A stretch of 26,291 nucleotides of DNA. Origin: an uncultured Oscillospiraceae bacterium. GTDB lineage: Bacteria; Bacillota; Clostridia; Oscillospirales; Oscillospiraceae. Positions 7,595 to 15,026 of the stretch are shown piece after piece (the stretch's first letter is position 1; every line of letters starts with the position of its first letter). The notes beneath the pieces are model-generated. The model was not told the origin of the DNA. It saw only the letters and a list, made by a program, of their open reading frames with translations, and did no database searches. A program made the translations under genes and the position numbers. The stretch lies in NCBI GenBank assembly GCA_934661135.1, contig CAKUJA010000020.1:1-26291 (forward strand), given 5' to 3'.

Positions 7595-7627
7595 AACCCC
7601 CGCCTTGCGGCGGGGGTTTCTGTTTTT
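7595..7627 (+). terminator. Intrinsic terminator after rpsP-khpA
   Basis: AACCCCCGCC (7595-7604), TTGC loop, GGCGGGGGTT (7609-7618), then TTCTGTTTTT. It separates rpsP-khpA from rimM-trmD. Confidence 0.92.
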
Positions 7628-7650
7628 GTTGGGTTTGCAGAAAAATCATT

Positions 7651-7797
7651 GGAATTCGAGAGAGCTACGATAGAATTTGCAAGGACATGAGCGATGTGCG
7701 GTTGCAAATCGCAGAAGCGGGCGGACAGCGTCATCCGCCCCTACAAGGTGCAGCGTAGGACGCAAGTTTGTACCGTATCTGCAAGATGTTGCCTGCG
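7651..7797. repeat. Composite intergenic repeat, long copy
   Basis: In order: GGAATTCG (7651), TACGATAGAATT (7666-7677), a GGGCGGA/TCCGCCC hairpin (7719-7725 with 7734-7740), and a 38-nt block from GGACGCAA (7758-7795). The same modules in the same order, shortened, occur at 26078-26150; the 38-nt blocks differ at 6 positions. No gene is seen in 7628-7891 apart from this and the rimM promoter. Confidence 0.7.
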
Positions 7798-7831
7798 CAG
7801 CATCAGAAGTATTGCCTGCGAAGATTTTCTC

Positions 7832-7860
7832 TTGTTTCCTTTCGAAAAACACGTTATACT
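7832..7860 (+). promoter_or_regulatory. SigA promoter for rimM-trmD-sirtuin
   Basis: TTGTTT (7832-7837), 17-nt spacer, TATACT (7855-7860), about 32 nt before the rimM ATG. Confidence 0.75.
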
Positions 7861-7891
7861 AATGGTATCTACCCCAGTTATGGAGGTTCCC

Positions 7892-8389
7892 ATGAAAAAG
7901 CAATATCTCCCCGCCGGGAAGATCGTGTCGACACACGGTCTGCGCGGCGATGTGAAAATTCTGCCGTGGGCGGACAGTCCTGACTTTCTGCTGGACTTCG
8001 ACACGGTATATCTCGCGGGCAAGCCGTATGCCGTGGAGGACGCGCGGGTGCAGAAAACGTGCGTGCTGATGAAGCTCGCGGGCATCGACAGCGTAGAGGC
8101 CGCGGCACGGCTGCGCGACGTGGTGATCGAGATCAACCGCGATGACGCCGAGCTGCCCGAGGGTTCGATGTTCATTCAAGACCTGATCGGACTGCCGGTG
8201 CTCTGCGGCGAGCGGACGCTCGGCAAGGTCAAGGAGATCCTGCAGCTCCCGGCGAACGACGTCTACGTGGTTGAGGGAGAACAGGAATATTTGATTCCCG
8301 CCGTGCCGGAGTTCATTCTCGAGCGCAATCTGGAGGAGGGCTATGTCCGCGTGCGGCTGCTGGAGGGGATGCAGAGCGATGCGGTTTGA
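7892..8389 (+). CDS. rimM: Ribosome maturation factor RimM
   Basis: 165 residues. The N-terminal beta-barrel begins LPAGKIVSTHGLRGDVKILPWADSP, the RimM hallmark, and ends near 90. A PRC-barrel follows (QDLIGLPVLCGERTLGKVKEIL, DVYVVEG, YLIPAVPEFI). RimM binds the 30S head and helps mature the 3' domain of 16S rRNA. The start chosen is the ATG after TGGAGG, 32 nt from the promoter; upstream in-frame codons lie inside repeat DNA and read as junk. It overlaps trmD by 11 nt. Confidence 0.95.
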   Translation: MKKQYLPAGKIVSTHGLRGDVKILPWADSPDFLLDFDTVYLAGKPYAVEDARVQKTCVLMKLAGIDSVEAAARLRDVVIEINRDDAELPEGSMFIQDLIGLPVLCGERTLGKVKEILQLPANDVYVVEGEQEYLIPAVPEFILERNLEEGYVRVRLLEGMQSDAV

Positions 8390-9170
8390 CATCATGACGC
8401 TGTTCCCGGAGGCGGTGGACGCGATGATGCAGTCCAGCATCCTCGGGCGCGCACAGAAAAAGAGCCTGATTGAGATCCGCACGCACCAGATTCGGGACTA
8501 TACGACGAACAGGCAGAATCAGGTGGACGATTATCCCTACGGCGGCGGGCGCGGCGCGGTGATGCAGTGCGACCCGCTCTACCGCTGCTGGGCGGCGATC
8601 TGCGACGAGCTCGGTGCGCCCGCGCACACGATCTATCTCTCGCCGTGCGGCGCCGTGTTTCAGCAGGAGAAGGCCAAGCAGCTCCAGCGCGACTATGACG
8701 CGCTGATTCTGGTCTGCGGGCACTATGAGGGCGTCGACCAGCGGTTCCTCGACGAGTGCGTCGACGAGGAAATCTCGGTCGGCGACTTTGTGCTGACCGG
8801 CGGCGAGCTGCCGGCGATGTGCGTCGTGGACGCGGTATCGCGGCTCGTGCCGGGCGTGCTTGGCGACGAGGTCTGCTTCACGGACGAGAGCCACTGGGAC
8901 GGACTGCTGGAGTACCCGCAGTATTCGCGCCCCGAGGAATGGCACGGCCTGACGGTACCGGAGGTGCTGCTCTCGGGCAACCATGAAAAGGTTGACCGCT
9001 GGCGGCGAAAGCAGGCCATTCTCCGTACGATGGAGCTGCGCCCCGATATGTTCCAAAAGCTGCGGTTCCCCTACAAAACGCGGGCAGAACGCAAGTTTAT
9101 CGCGGAATTGGAGGAAGAAAATGAACAGTTCCGACTTAGAGACCCTAAGAACCTGGATTACCGGAAGTGA
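8379..9170 (+). CDS. trmD: tRNA (guanine-37-N1) methyltransferase TrmD
   Basis: 263 residues. TrmD is a SPOUT-class enzyme that makes m1G37 next to the anticodon from SAM, preventing +1 frameshifting. Visible: MRFDIMTLFPE start, YPYGGGRGAVM (53-62), LVCGHYEGVDQR (111-122), EISVGDFVLTGGELPAM (131-147) forming the trefoil-knot SAM site, then HWDGLLEYPQYSRP and the C-terminal VPEVLLSGNHEKVDRWRRKQA. It starts inside the rimM end (11-nt overlap), with GGAGGGG 10 nt upstream. Its 3' end overlaps the sirtuin gene by 50 nt. The usual next gene in Bacillota, rplS, is absent. Confidence 0.97.
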   Translation: MRFDIMTLFPEAVDAMMQSSILGRAQKKSLIEIRTHQIRDYTTNRQNQVDDYPYGGGRGAVMQCDPLYRCWAAICDELGAPAHTIYLSPCGAVFQQEKAKQLQRDYDALILVCGHYEGVDQRFLDECVDEEISVGDFVLTGGELPAMCVVDAVSRLVPGVLGDEVCFTDESHWDGLLEYPQYSRPEEWHGLTVPEVLLSGNHEKVDRWRRKQAILRTMELRPDMFQKLRFPYKTRAERKFIAELEEENEQFRLRDPKNLDYRK

Positions 9171-9840
9171 CAACATCGTCTTTTTCGGCGGCGCAGGTGT
9201 ATCGACCGAGTCCGGTATCCCGGATTTTCGGAGCGTGGACGGACTGTACCACCAGAAGTTCGATTATCCGCCGGAGACAATTTTGAGCCACCACTTTTTC
9301 TATGCGCATACCGACTATTTCTACCGCTTTTACCGGGAAAAGATGCTTGTGCCGGGGATTGAACCGAACGCCGCGCACAGGACGCTTGCCAAGTGGGAGC
9401 GCGAAGGAACGCTGCGCGCGATTGTGACGCAGAACATCGACGGTCTGCACCAAAAGGCGGGCAGCAGATGCGTCTACGAGCTGCACGGCTCAACGCTGCG
9501 CAACTACTGCCAGACGTGCGGAAAATTTTACGATGCGGACTACATCCGTTCCACTGCGGGGGTGCCGCACTGCGCGTGCGGCGGACTCATCAAGCCGGAC
9601 GTCGTGCTCTACGAGGAAGGCCTTGACCAGCGGACGCTGCGCGGCGCGATAGAAGCCATTGCGGAAGCGGAGGTGTTGATCGTGGGCGGCACGTCGCTGA
9701 CGGTCTATCCCGCGGCGGGACTGATTGACTACTACACTGGCGATAAGCTCGTGCTCATTAACCGCGACGCCACGCCCTATGACGGGCGGGCAAACCTCAT
9801 CTTCCGCGATAAGATCGGCGAGGTACTGTCCGCAGTCTGA
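9121..9840 (+). CDS. cobB: NAD-dependent protein deacylase, Sir2 family
   Basis: 239 residues. Sirtuins remove acyl groups from lysine using NAD+, giving nicotinamide and O-acyl-ADP-ribose. Seen: GAGVSTESGIPDFRS (24-38) and TQNIDGLHQKAG (103-114) for NAD binding, catalytic His122 in ELHGST, a zinc-type set Cys130, Cys133, Cys151, Cys153, then GGTSLTVYPAAGL and LVLINRD in the Rossmann half. The ATG is preceded by GGAGGA and lies 50 nt inside the trmD 3' end, so expression is probably coupled to trmD. A perfect bidirectional terminator follows directly. Protein targets and acyl preference are not evident. The symbol is used for the family and is not proof of orthology. Confidence 0.92.
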   Translation: MNSSDLETLRTWITGSDNIVFFGGAGVSTESGIPDFRSVDGLYHQKFDYPPETILSHHFFYAHTDYFYRFYREKMLVPGIEPNAAHRTLAKWEREGTLRAIVTQNIDGLHQKAGSRCVYELHGSTLRNYCQTCGKFYDADYIRSTAGVPHCACGGLIKPDVVLYEEGLDQRTLRGAIEAIAEAEVLIVGGTSLTVYPAAGLIDYYTGDKLVLINRDATPYDGRANLIFRDKIGEVLSAV

Positions 9841-9883
9841 AAAAGCAGCCTGAGAGCTTGCATCTCAGGCTGCTTTTTCATCA
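9841..9883. terminator. Bidirectional intrinsic terminator after the sirtuin gene
   Basis: A 16-bp perfect stem, AAAAAGCAGCCTGAGA (9841-9856) with 9864-9879, and a 7-nt loop. The T-run lies within the 3' arm and a complementary A-run in the 5' arm, so it can act on both strands. Confidence 0.92.
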
Positions 9884-9914
9884 AAAATGAGCCGATGCAG
9901 CGCATCGGCTCATT
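9883..9914 (-). terminator. Intrinsic terminator for murC
   Basis: ATGAGCCGATGC/GCATCGGCTCAT hairpin with a 3-nt loop, followed on the minus strand by TTTTTGATG. It lies 4 nt from the murC stop and next to the sirtuin terminator. Confidence 0.82.
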
Positions 9915-9917
9915 GGA

Positions 9918-11291
9918 TTATGCCCGTTTGAGCAGGCGTTCGCCGGATTTGTAGATGTCGCCCGCGCCGACCGTCAGAATCAGGTCGCCCGGCTGCGCGA
10001 TGGACGCCAGATACTCCGTCAGCTCCGGCAAAGATGGGCAATAGACGCTGCCCGGGATGGCGTCCGCCAGATCTTTGGATGAAACGCCGACCTTGTTCTG
10101 CTCGCGCGCTGCATAGATGTCGGTGAGCACGGCGAGATCTACCGTGCGCAGCTCGCGCACGAAATCATCGAACAGCGCCTTGGTTCGGCTGTATGTGTGC
10201 GGCTGGAAGGCACAGACGATGCGCCGGTATCCCATAGTGCGCGCCGTTTCGAGCAGTGCGTGCAGCTCGCTCGGATGGTGCGCGTAGTCGTCATAGATGT
10301 CTGCGCCATGGTAGATGCCCTTGAACTCCAGACGCCGCCCCGCGCCATGGAACATGGCCAGCGCCGACTCCACATCCGCCGCAGCAATGCCGAACTTCCA
10401 CGCAACCGCACAGGCGGCCAGCGCGTTCATCGCATTGTGCCGCCCGAGCACGCCGAGCTTCGGATGGCAGTAGAGCTGCCCACCGCAATAGACGTCAAAC
10501 TCACGGAAATCGGCCGAGAAATTCTTGCCGTAGACGTCGTTCGTCTCCGCAAAGCCGAAGCGAAGATAGGCCATGCCGCGCAGCGCGTCGGCGGTGTTGC
10601 CATCGTCGCCATTGGCCACAATCAGGCCGTCCGCCGGGACAAGCTCGGCAAAGGTGCGGAACGAATGCTCCACATCGGCCAAATCCTTGAAAAAGTCGAG
10701 ATGGTCGGCGTCCACGTCCAGAATAACCGCAACCGTCGGGAAAAAGTTCAAAAACGAGTTGCAGTATTCACAGCTCTCCAAAATGATCGTGTCGCCGTGG
10801 CCGACGCGATGCCCCGCGCCGAGCAGCGGCAAACTGCCGCCGATCATCACGGTCGGATCGCGCTGCGCCTGCATGAAAATGTGCGTCAGCATGGACGTCG
10901 TGGTCGTCTTGCCGTGGGTGCCGGAGACGCAGATCGCGTTCTGATAGGAGCGCATCAGATACCCCCACGCCTGCGCGCGCTCGAAGATCGGAATACCGGC
11001 GGCGCGTGCCGCCGCGATCTCGGGGTTGTCGTTGTGGGCGGCGGCAGTGCGAATGACGCAGTCGGCGCCCTCGATGTTTTCCTCCCGGTGGCCGATATAG
11101 ACGGCGATGCCGCTGCGCTGAAGCTCCTCCGTGGCAACGGAGGCGTTCATATCGGAGCCGGTAATCACCAGTCCCATGCTGCGCAGCACCAGACCGAGCG
11201 GACGCATGGAGACGCCGCCGATTCCGACGAGGTGCGCGTGTTTGCCGGGACGCAGATATTGTTCTATGGAACTGCCGGATGCAGACATCAT
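9918..11291 (-). CDS. murC: UDP-N-acetylmuramate--L-alanine ligase MurC
   Basis: 457 residues, full length. MurC adds L-Ala to UDP-MurNAc with ATP, the first peptide step of peptidoglycan synthesis, in the cytoplasm. Domains: Rossmann-like UDP-binding (HLVGIGGVSMRPLG, 20-34; TGSDMN), central ATPase with GTHGKTTTTSM (124-134), and a C-terminal domain with YDDYAHHPSE and the late AFQPHTYSRTKAL motif. The residues YCNSFLNFFP and DVDADHLDFF are MurC-type. Start: GGAGG lies 7 nt before the first of two adjacent ATG codons (11289-11291). A promoter lies about 55 nt upstream and a terminator directly after the stop, so it is probably monocistronic. Confidence 0.95.
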   Translation of the reverse strand: MMSASGSSIEQYLRPGKHAHLVGIGGVSMRPLGLVLRSMGLVITGSDMNASVATEELQRSGIAVYIGHREENIEGADCVIRTAAAHNDNPEIAAARAAGIPIFERAQAWGYLMRSYQNAICVSGTHGKTTTTSMLTHIFMQAQRDPTVMIGGSLPLLGAGHRVGHGDTIILESCEYCNSFLNFFPTVAVILDVDADHLDFFKDLADVEHSFRTFAELVPADGLIVANGDDGNTADALRGMAYLRFGFAETNDVYGKNFSADFREFDVYCGGQLYCHPKLGVLGRHNAMNALAACAVAWKFGIAAADVESALAMFHGAGRRLEFKGIYHGADIYDDYAHHPSELHALLETARTMGYRRIVCAFQPHTYSRTKALFDDFVRELRTVDLAVLTDIYAAREQNKVGVSSKDLADAIPGSVYCPSLPELTEYLASIAQPGDLILTVGAGDIYKSGERLLKRA

Positions 11292-11344
11292 AGGGATTCC
11301 TCCAAAAGGCTTTGAATCATCGTTCCAGATGCGGAACAGCGTTC

Positions 11345-11373
11345 ATTATATACTCTTTTGGGCGGAAATACAA
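11345..11373 (-). promoter_or_regulatory. SigA promoter for murC
   Basis: Minus strand: TTGTAT (11368-11373), 17-nt spacer, TATAAT (11345-11350). Confidence 0.75.
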
Positions 11374-11497
11374 GCCAAAAAATTGGCTGGAAAGCGACGA
11401 AAGTCCCTCGTTCTACCGTAATCCCGCCGGAATTCGGGTTTCGGTTTCTCGGCTTTGGCCGCCTGCCCTCAAAATTTCCGCCCTTCCCTCTCGACTT

Positions 11498-11661
11498 TAG
11501 GATGTATCTGAAAACTCCCAACGCACCCGGACAGCGGGTCTTTTCGCACTGCGCCGCAGTATGTTTTCTTGAAATACGTCAGTATTCCTGCGAAAAGCAC
11601 CTTGCTCAGCGCAAAAATTCCTTGCCGCCGGTCACATCGCCAGTTGGAAGAATACGCCCTA
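11498..11661 (+). repeat. MITE-like element, long copy A
   Basis: A 164-bp unit beginning TAGGATGTATCTGAAAACTC and ending GTTGGAAGAATACGCCCTA. It matches the reverse complement of 25633-25797 over its whole length at roughly 85% by eye, including internal blocks AACTCCCAAC, CCGGACAGCGGGTCTTTT, GAAATACGTCAGTATTCC, TTGCTCAGCGCAAAAA and CCGGTCACAT. Ends are short inverted repeats (TAGGGTGYAT in the better-preserved copy) beginning and ending in TA. No ORF of note inside. Its right end creates the stop codon of the ABC exporter gene. Confidence 0.82.
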
Positions 11662-13404
11662 GATCAAATTCTGCGTGCGGCAGAGCTCGGCGTAGACGCC
11701 GTTTTTCGCAAGGAGCGCTTCGTGCGTCCCCTCCTCGGCGATTTTGCCGTCGACCACGACGAGGATGCGGCCGGCGGCACGGATCGTCGACAGGCGGTGG
11801 GCAATGATGAGCGTGGTGCGGTTTTTGGCCAGCTCGTCAAATGCGTGCTGAATCTTCGCTTCGGTCAGGGAATCCAGCGCGGAGGTCGCTTCGTCGAGAA
11901 TCAGGATGCGCGGATCTTTCAGGAAGATGCGCGCGATGGAGATGCGCTGCTTCTGGCCGCCGGACAGGAGCGTCCCGCGTTCGCCGACGTAGGTATCAAA
12001 GCCATCCGGCATGGCCATGATGTCGTCGTAGATCTCGGCACGCTTGGCCGCGGCAACGACCTCGTCCATGGTCGCGTCCGGGCGGCCGTAGCGGATATTC
12101 TCCAGAATGGAGGCCGCAAACAGGAACACCTCCTGCTGGACAATGCCGATGTTGCGGCGAAGGCTCTGCTGCGTGATCTCGCGGACATCCACGCCGTCGA
12201 TGCGGATGGAGCCGCTCGTCACATCATAAAAGCGCGGCACAAGCTGGCAGAGTGTCGATTTTCCGCCGCCGGACGGGCCGACGACCGCGACAGTTTCACC
12301 GGGTGCGACATGGATGCTGACATCGTGCAGCACGTCGAGCGAGCCATCATAGGCGAAGCTGACATGGTCGGCGTCAATCTGCCCCTCGACACGGTCGAGA
12401 GAGACGGCATCCGGCGCGTCGGCGAGGGCGGGTTCGGTGCGCATGATCTCCACGAAGCGGGACAGGCCGGCCACGCCGTTGGCAAACAGCTCCGAGAAGT
12501 TGGCCAGCTTGCGAACCGGATTGACAAACGTTGTGATATAGAGCGAGAACGTCAGCAGGTCGACGACGTTCATGCGTCCCTGCATAATCAGCACGCCGCC
12601 GGCCGTGATAACCGCGACGGAGAGCATACTGACAAACAGCTCCATAAAGCCGAGGAAAAATCCCATTTCCTCATAATATTTCTTCTTGGCGCCTTTGAAC
12701 AGCTCATTGGAGCGGCGGAACTTTTCCTCCTCCACATCCTCATTGGCAAAAGCCTTGGCTGTCCGCATTCCGGACAGCGACGATTCAATATCCGCGTTGA
12801 TGCTGCCGGTTTTCTGCTTCACCCCGCGGGACGCCGCGCTCATCGCGCGGCGGCGCGACATGGCGATCAATGTGAACAGCGGAATGATGATGCAGACGAC
12901 CAGCGCAAGCCGCCACTCGAGGGAGAACATGACGATCAGCGCACCGACGATCGTCACGGCGGAGATAAACAGATCCTCCGGGCCATGGTGCGCCAGCTCT
13001 GTGATCTCAAACAGGTCGCTTGTCAGGCGGCTCATAAGCTGGCCGGTGCGGTTGCGGTCGTAGAAGTCGAAGCCAAGCTCCTGCATATGGGCAAAGAGCG
13101 TTTCGCGGATGTCCGCTTCGACGCGGACGCCGAATGTATGACCCCAGACCGTAATCACATAATAGAGCGCCGCGCGCAGGATATAGGCCAGCACAACAAT
13201 GCCCATCACGAGGAAGAACGTGCCGTAGGCATTGACCGGCAGGAGTTTGTTGATCGCGGTGCGCGAAATGATCGGATAGGACAGGTCGATCAGCGCGACA
13301 ATCAGCGCGCAGAGCATATCGAGGATAAAAAGCCCCATATGCGGCTTGAAAAAAGAAAGGAAGATCGAAAACGTTCCCTTCTGCTGGTACTCTTTTGTTG
13401 TCAT
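11659..13404 (-). CDS. ABC exporter, fused transmembrane and ATPase domains (MsbA/MDR type)
   Basis: 581 residues from MTTKEYQQ, chosen because GGAGA lies 7 nt before this ATG; the frame is open further up but without a ribosome site. Residues about 15-310 form a six-helix ABC exporter membrane domain with GFDFYDRNRTGQLMSRL as coupling segment. The ATPase domain has Walker A GPSGGGKST (376-384), Q-loop IGIVQQEVFLF, signature LSGGQ (480-484), Walker B ILILDEATSALD (500-511) and switch IAHRLSTI. It would act as homo- or heterodimer exporting lipid, peptide or drug; the substrate is unknown and no partner half-transporter is adjacent. The TAG stop lies exactly in the terminal TA-containing end of a MITE-like element, so the original C-terminus may have been altered slightly. 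It ends QNLI after a normal LCRTQ. Confidence 0.92.
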   Translation of the reverse strand: MTTKEYQQKGTFSIFLSFFKPHMGLFILDMLCALIVALIDLSYPIISRTAINKLLPVNAYGTFFLVMGIVVLAYILRAALYYVITVWGHTFGVRVEADIRETLFAHMQELGFDFYDRNRTGQLMSRLTSDLFEITELAHHGPEDLFISAVTIVGALIVMFSLEWRLALVVCIIIPLFTLIAMSRRRAMSAASRGVKQKTGSINADIESSLSGMRTAKAFANEDVEEEKFRRSNELFKGAKKKYYEEMGFFLGFMELFVSMLSVAVITAGGVLIMQGRMNVVDLLTFSLYITTFVNPVRKLANFSELFANGVAGLSRFVEIMRTEPALADAPDAVSLDRVEGQIDADHVSFAYDGSLDVLHDVSIHVAPGETVAVVGPSGGGKSTLCQLVPRFYDVTSGSIRIDGVDVREITQQSLRRNIGIVQQEVFLFAASILENIRYGRPDATMDEVVAAAKRAEIYDDIMAMPDGFDTYVGERGTLLSGGQKQRISIARIFLKDPRILILDEATSALDSLTEAKIQHAFDELAKNRTTLIIAHRLSTIRAAGRILVVVDGKIAEEGTHEALLAKNGVYAELCRTQNLI

Positions 13405-13462
13405 AACCGTCTCCAATTTCTCTGAATATCCGGATTTTCTTGCCGCAGGGCAAGGTTTTCGT

Positions 13463-13491
13463 TGCTTTTTTCTCAGTCTCCCGGTATGATG
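13463..13491 (+). promoter_or_regulatory. SigA promoter for the RluA-type gene
   Basis: TTGCTT (13463-13468), 17-nt spacer, TATGAT (13486-13491), 22 nt before the ATG. It lies between divergent genes. Confidence 0.7.
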
Positions 13492-13513
13492 GTGGCACAC
13501 GAGGTGATACACT

Positions 13514-14146
13514 ATGCAACTTCTCTACTCCGACACGCAGATTGCCGTCTGCATAAAACCCTGCGGCACTGCCGCGCAGGGCGACGCGCCGGCCGCCATG
13601 CCGTCGCTGCTGGCCGCTGCGCTCGGCGGCACGATCTACCCGGTACACCGACTCGATCAGGCCGTGGGCGGCGTGATGGTCTACGCGCGCACAAAGCAGG
13701 CCGCCGCAGCGCTTTCCGCCGCGATACAGTCCGGCCTGCTGGAAAAAGAATATCTCGCTGTATTGACGCGCCCCCCGGAGAATCCCGCCGGGACGCTGCG
13801 CGATCTGCTCTACCACGACCGCTTCAAAAACAAGACCTACGTTGTCAACCGGCCGCGAAACGGCGTAAAGGAAGCGGTTTTGGATTATACCACGTTGGAA
13901 TCCGCTCCTGCCGGGACGCTTGTGCGCATCCGGCTGCATACCGGGCGGACGCACCAGATTCGCGTGCAGTTCGCGTCCCGCGGCTGCCCGCTCGCGGGCG
14001 ACGGCAAATACGGCGGCAAAGGCTCCGCGCCCGCGCTCTGGTCGTTCCGTCTGGCGTTTCCACATCCCACGACCGGAGCATCAATGTCATTTTCCGCACT
14101 GCCGGAGAGCGGCGTCTGGGCGGCGTTCCGGCTTCCGGCGGAATGA
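13514..14146 (+). CDS. RluA-family pseudouridine synthase, short form without S4 domain
   Basis: 210 residues. It isomerises uridine to pseudouridine in RNA. The catalytic motif HRLDQAVGG is at 45-53 with Asp48, and the family motifs LEKEYLAVL (about 76-84) and RIRLHTGRTHQIRVQFA plus GDGKYGG are present. It lacks the N-terminal S4 RNA-binding domain of RluC/RluD and is shorter than usual (about 300 in RluD), resembling RluA/TruC-type single-domain enzymes. The target (rRNA or tRNA position) cannot be told. Start: ATG with GAGGTG upstream, 22 nt from the promoter. It is convergent with the DUF2284 gene, only 5 nt apart with no obvious terminator between them. Confidence 0.9.
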   Translation: MQLLYSDTQIAVCIKPCGTAAQGDAPAAMPSLLAAALGGTIYPVHRLDQAVGGVMVYARTKQAAAALSAAIQSGLLEKEYLAVLTRPPENPAGTLRDLLYHDRFKNKTYVVNRPRNGVKEAVLDYTTLESAPAGTLVRIRLHTGRTHQIRVQFASRGCPLAGDGKYGGKGSAPALWSFRLAFPHPTTGASMSFSALPESGVWAAFRLPAE

Positions 14147-14151
14147 CGCGC

Positions 14152-14685
14152 TTACTCGCGGAACAGCAGCAGCGAGAACCAGGTGACAAGGTTCCCGCCG
14201 TAAAAATCGATGCTCTCCGCTTCCGCGAGGTCGGTGACCACAATGCCGTGGCTCTCCACACAGGGGAACATCTGATCGGGGTGGCGGCAGGGCGCGTCCG
14301 GGTAGGCGCAGCGCTCACAGATGGCGCAGGCCTCGGTGGAGAGCACCATGACATCCTGCACGTGCGGCTTCAAAATTGCAAGCGCCTGCCGCGTAATCGC
14401 TTCGTGCGGCGCGCGGGTGGCCAGCGTCTCGTCCAGGTTGGCAATGTCCGACACCTCGGTCAGCGTGGTCAGGTAGAGCGCCTTCGGATAGGACAGGCAG
14501 CGCGTGCGGCAGTCCTCCACCGATCCCACCGCCGGCGGGCACGCCCACGTCTTGCCGTACATCGGGCATTCCTGCTCGCAGACATGGCGGATGCGCGCGG
14601 AGAACGTCAGATTTTTCGTCTCAATCCATCCATACTGCGCCAGCGGCAGCGACGCAAGCTGCTGCTCGACCAGTTCTCGATCCAT
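14152..14685 (-). CDS. DUF2284 predicted metal-binding protein
   Basis: 177 residues. Cysteines fall in two groups: Cys36, Cys40 and Cys49 in CEQECPMYGKTWACPP, the DUF2284 signature, and Cys120, Cys123, Cys126, Cys133, Cys142 in CAICERCAYPDAPCRHPDQMFPC. The second resembles ferredoxin-like or zinc clusters. The family is widespread in anaerobes and its biochemical role is not established; iron-sulfur or zinc binding is an inference. AGGTGA upstream of the ATG supports the start. No signal peptide, so cytoplasmic. It is transcribed alone, convergent with the pseudouridine synthase gene. Confidence 0.85.
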   Translation of the reverse strand: MDRELVEQQLASLPLAQYGWIETKNLTFSARIRHVCEQECPMYGKTWACPPAVGSVEDCRTRCLSYPKALYLTTLTEVSDIANLDETLATRAPHEAITRQALAILKPHVQDVMVLSTEACAICERCAYPDAPCRHPDQMFPCVESHGIVVTDLAEAESIDFYGGNLVTWFSLLLFRE

Positions 14686-14776
14686 TCCGGTTCACCTCAA
14701 CGAAATCTTTTACGGATAGTTTACACGATATGCCCCGGCGCGTCAATGCAAAAAGGCGCTGCCGCGCAAAGAAAAA

Positions 14777-14815
14777 GCGCACCCGGCGCGGTGTGTGGGA
14801 CGCCGGATGCGTTTT
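14777..14815 (+). terminator. Imperfect hairpin with short T-run
   Basis: CGCACCCGGCG (14778-14788) pairs with CGCCGGATGCG (14801-14811) with one mismatch, followed by TTTT and preceded by an A-rich run. It lies between the DUF2284 start and the XRE promoter; it may block transcription into either gene. Confidence 0.4.
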
Positions 14816-14824
14816 CGCCGGCGC

Positions 14825-14853
14825 TTGCGCGGCGGCCAAAAGTATGATATACT
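14825..14853 (+). promoter_or_regulatory. Candidate SigA promoter upstream of the XRE gene
   Basis: TTGCGC (14825-14830), 17-nt spacer, TATACT (14848-14853). It would leave a leader of about 165 nt before the ATG at 15027, in which I see no recognisable riboswitch or T-box. Confidence 0.55.
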
Positions 14854-15026
14854 TTTTAGAAATGATGTCTGGATGAGAGCACATCTTCTTTCTGTCGCCA
14901 CTCTACCACAGCCGCGCCTGTTTGTCACCCTACCGGTGCTTCCTGCCGCAGCGCGCGTGGGAGAATTGGTCTCTACCGGCAGTAGAATTTCCAGCGTTTT
15001 CAATGGTTTTCACGTAGGAGGACAGT

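Noticed and set aside
11569..13425. 618-codon plus-strand open frame opposite the ABC exporter
   Set aside because: Antisense of a canonical ABC exporter with all ATPase motifs; composition typical of a shadow frame.
13405..13512. N-terminal extension of the ABC exporter to 13512
   Set aside because: The extra 36 residues read across the promoter of the divergent gene and lack a ribosome site; the ATG at 13402-13404 has GGAGA at 7 nt.
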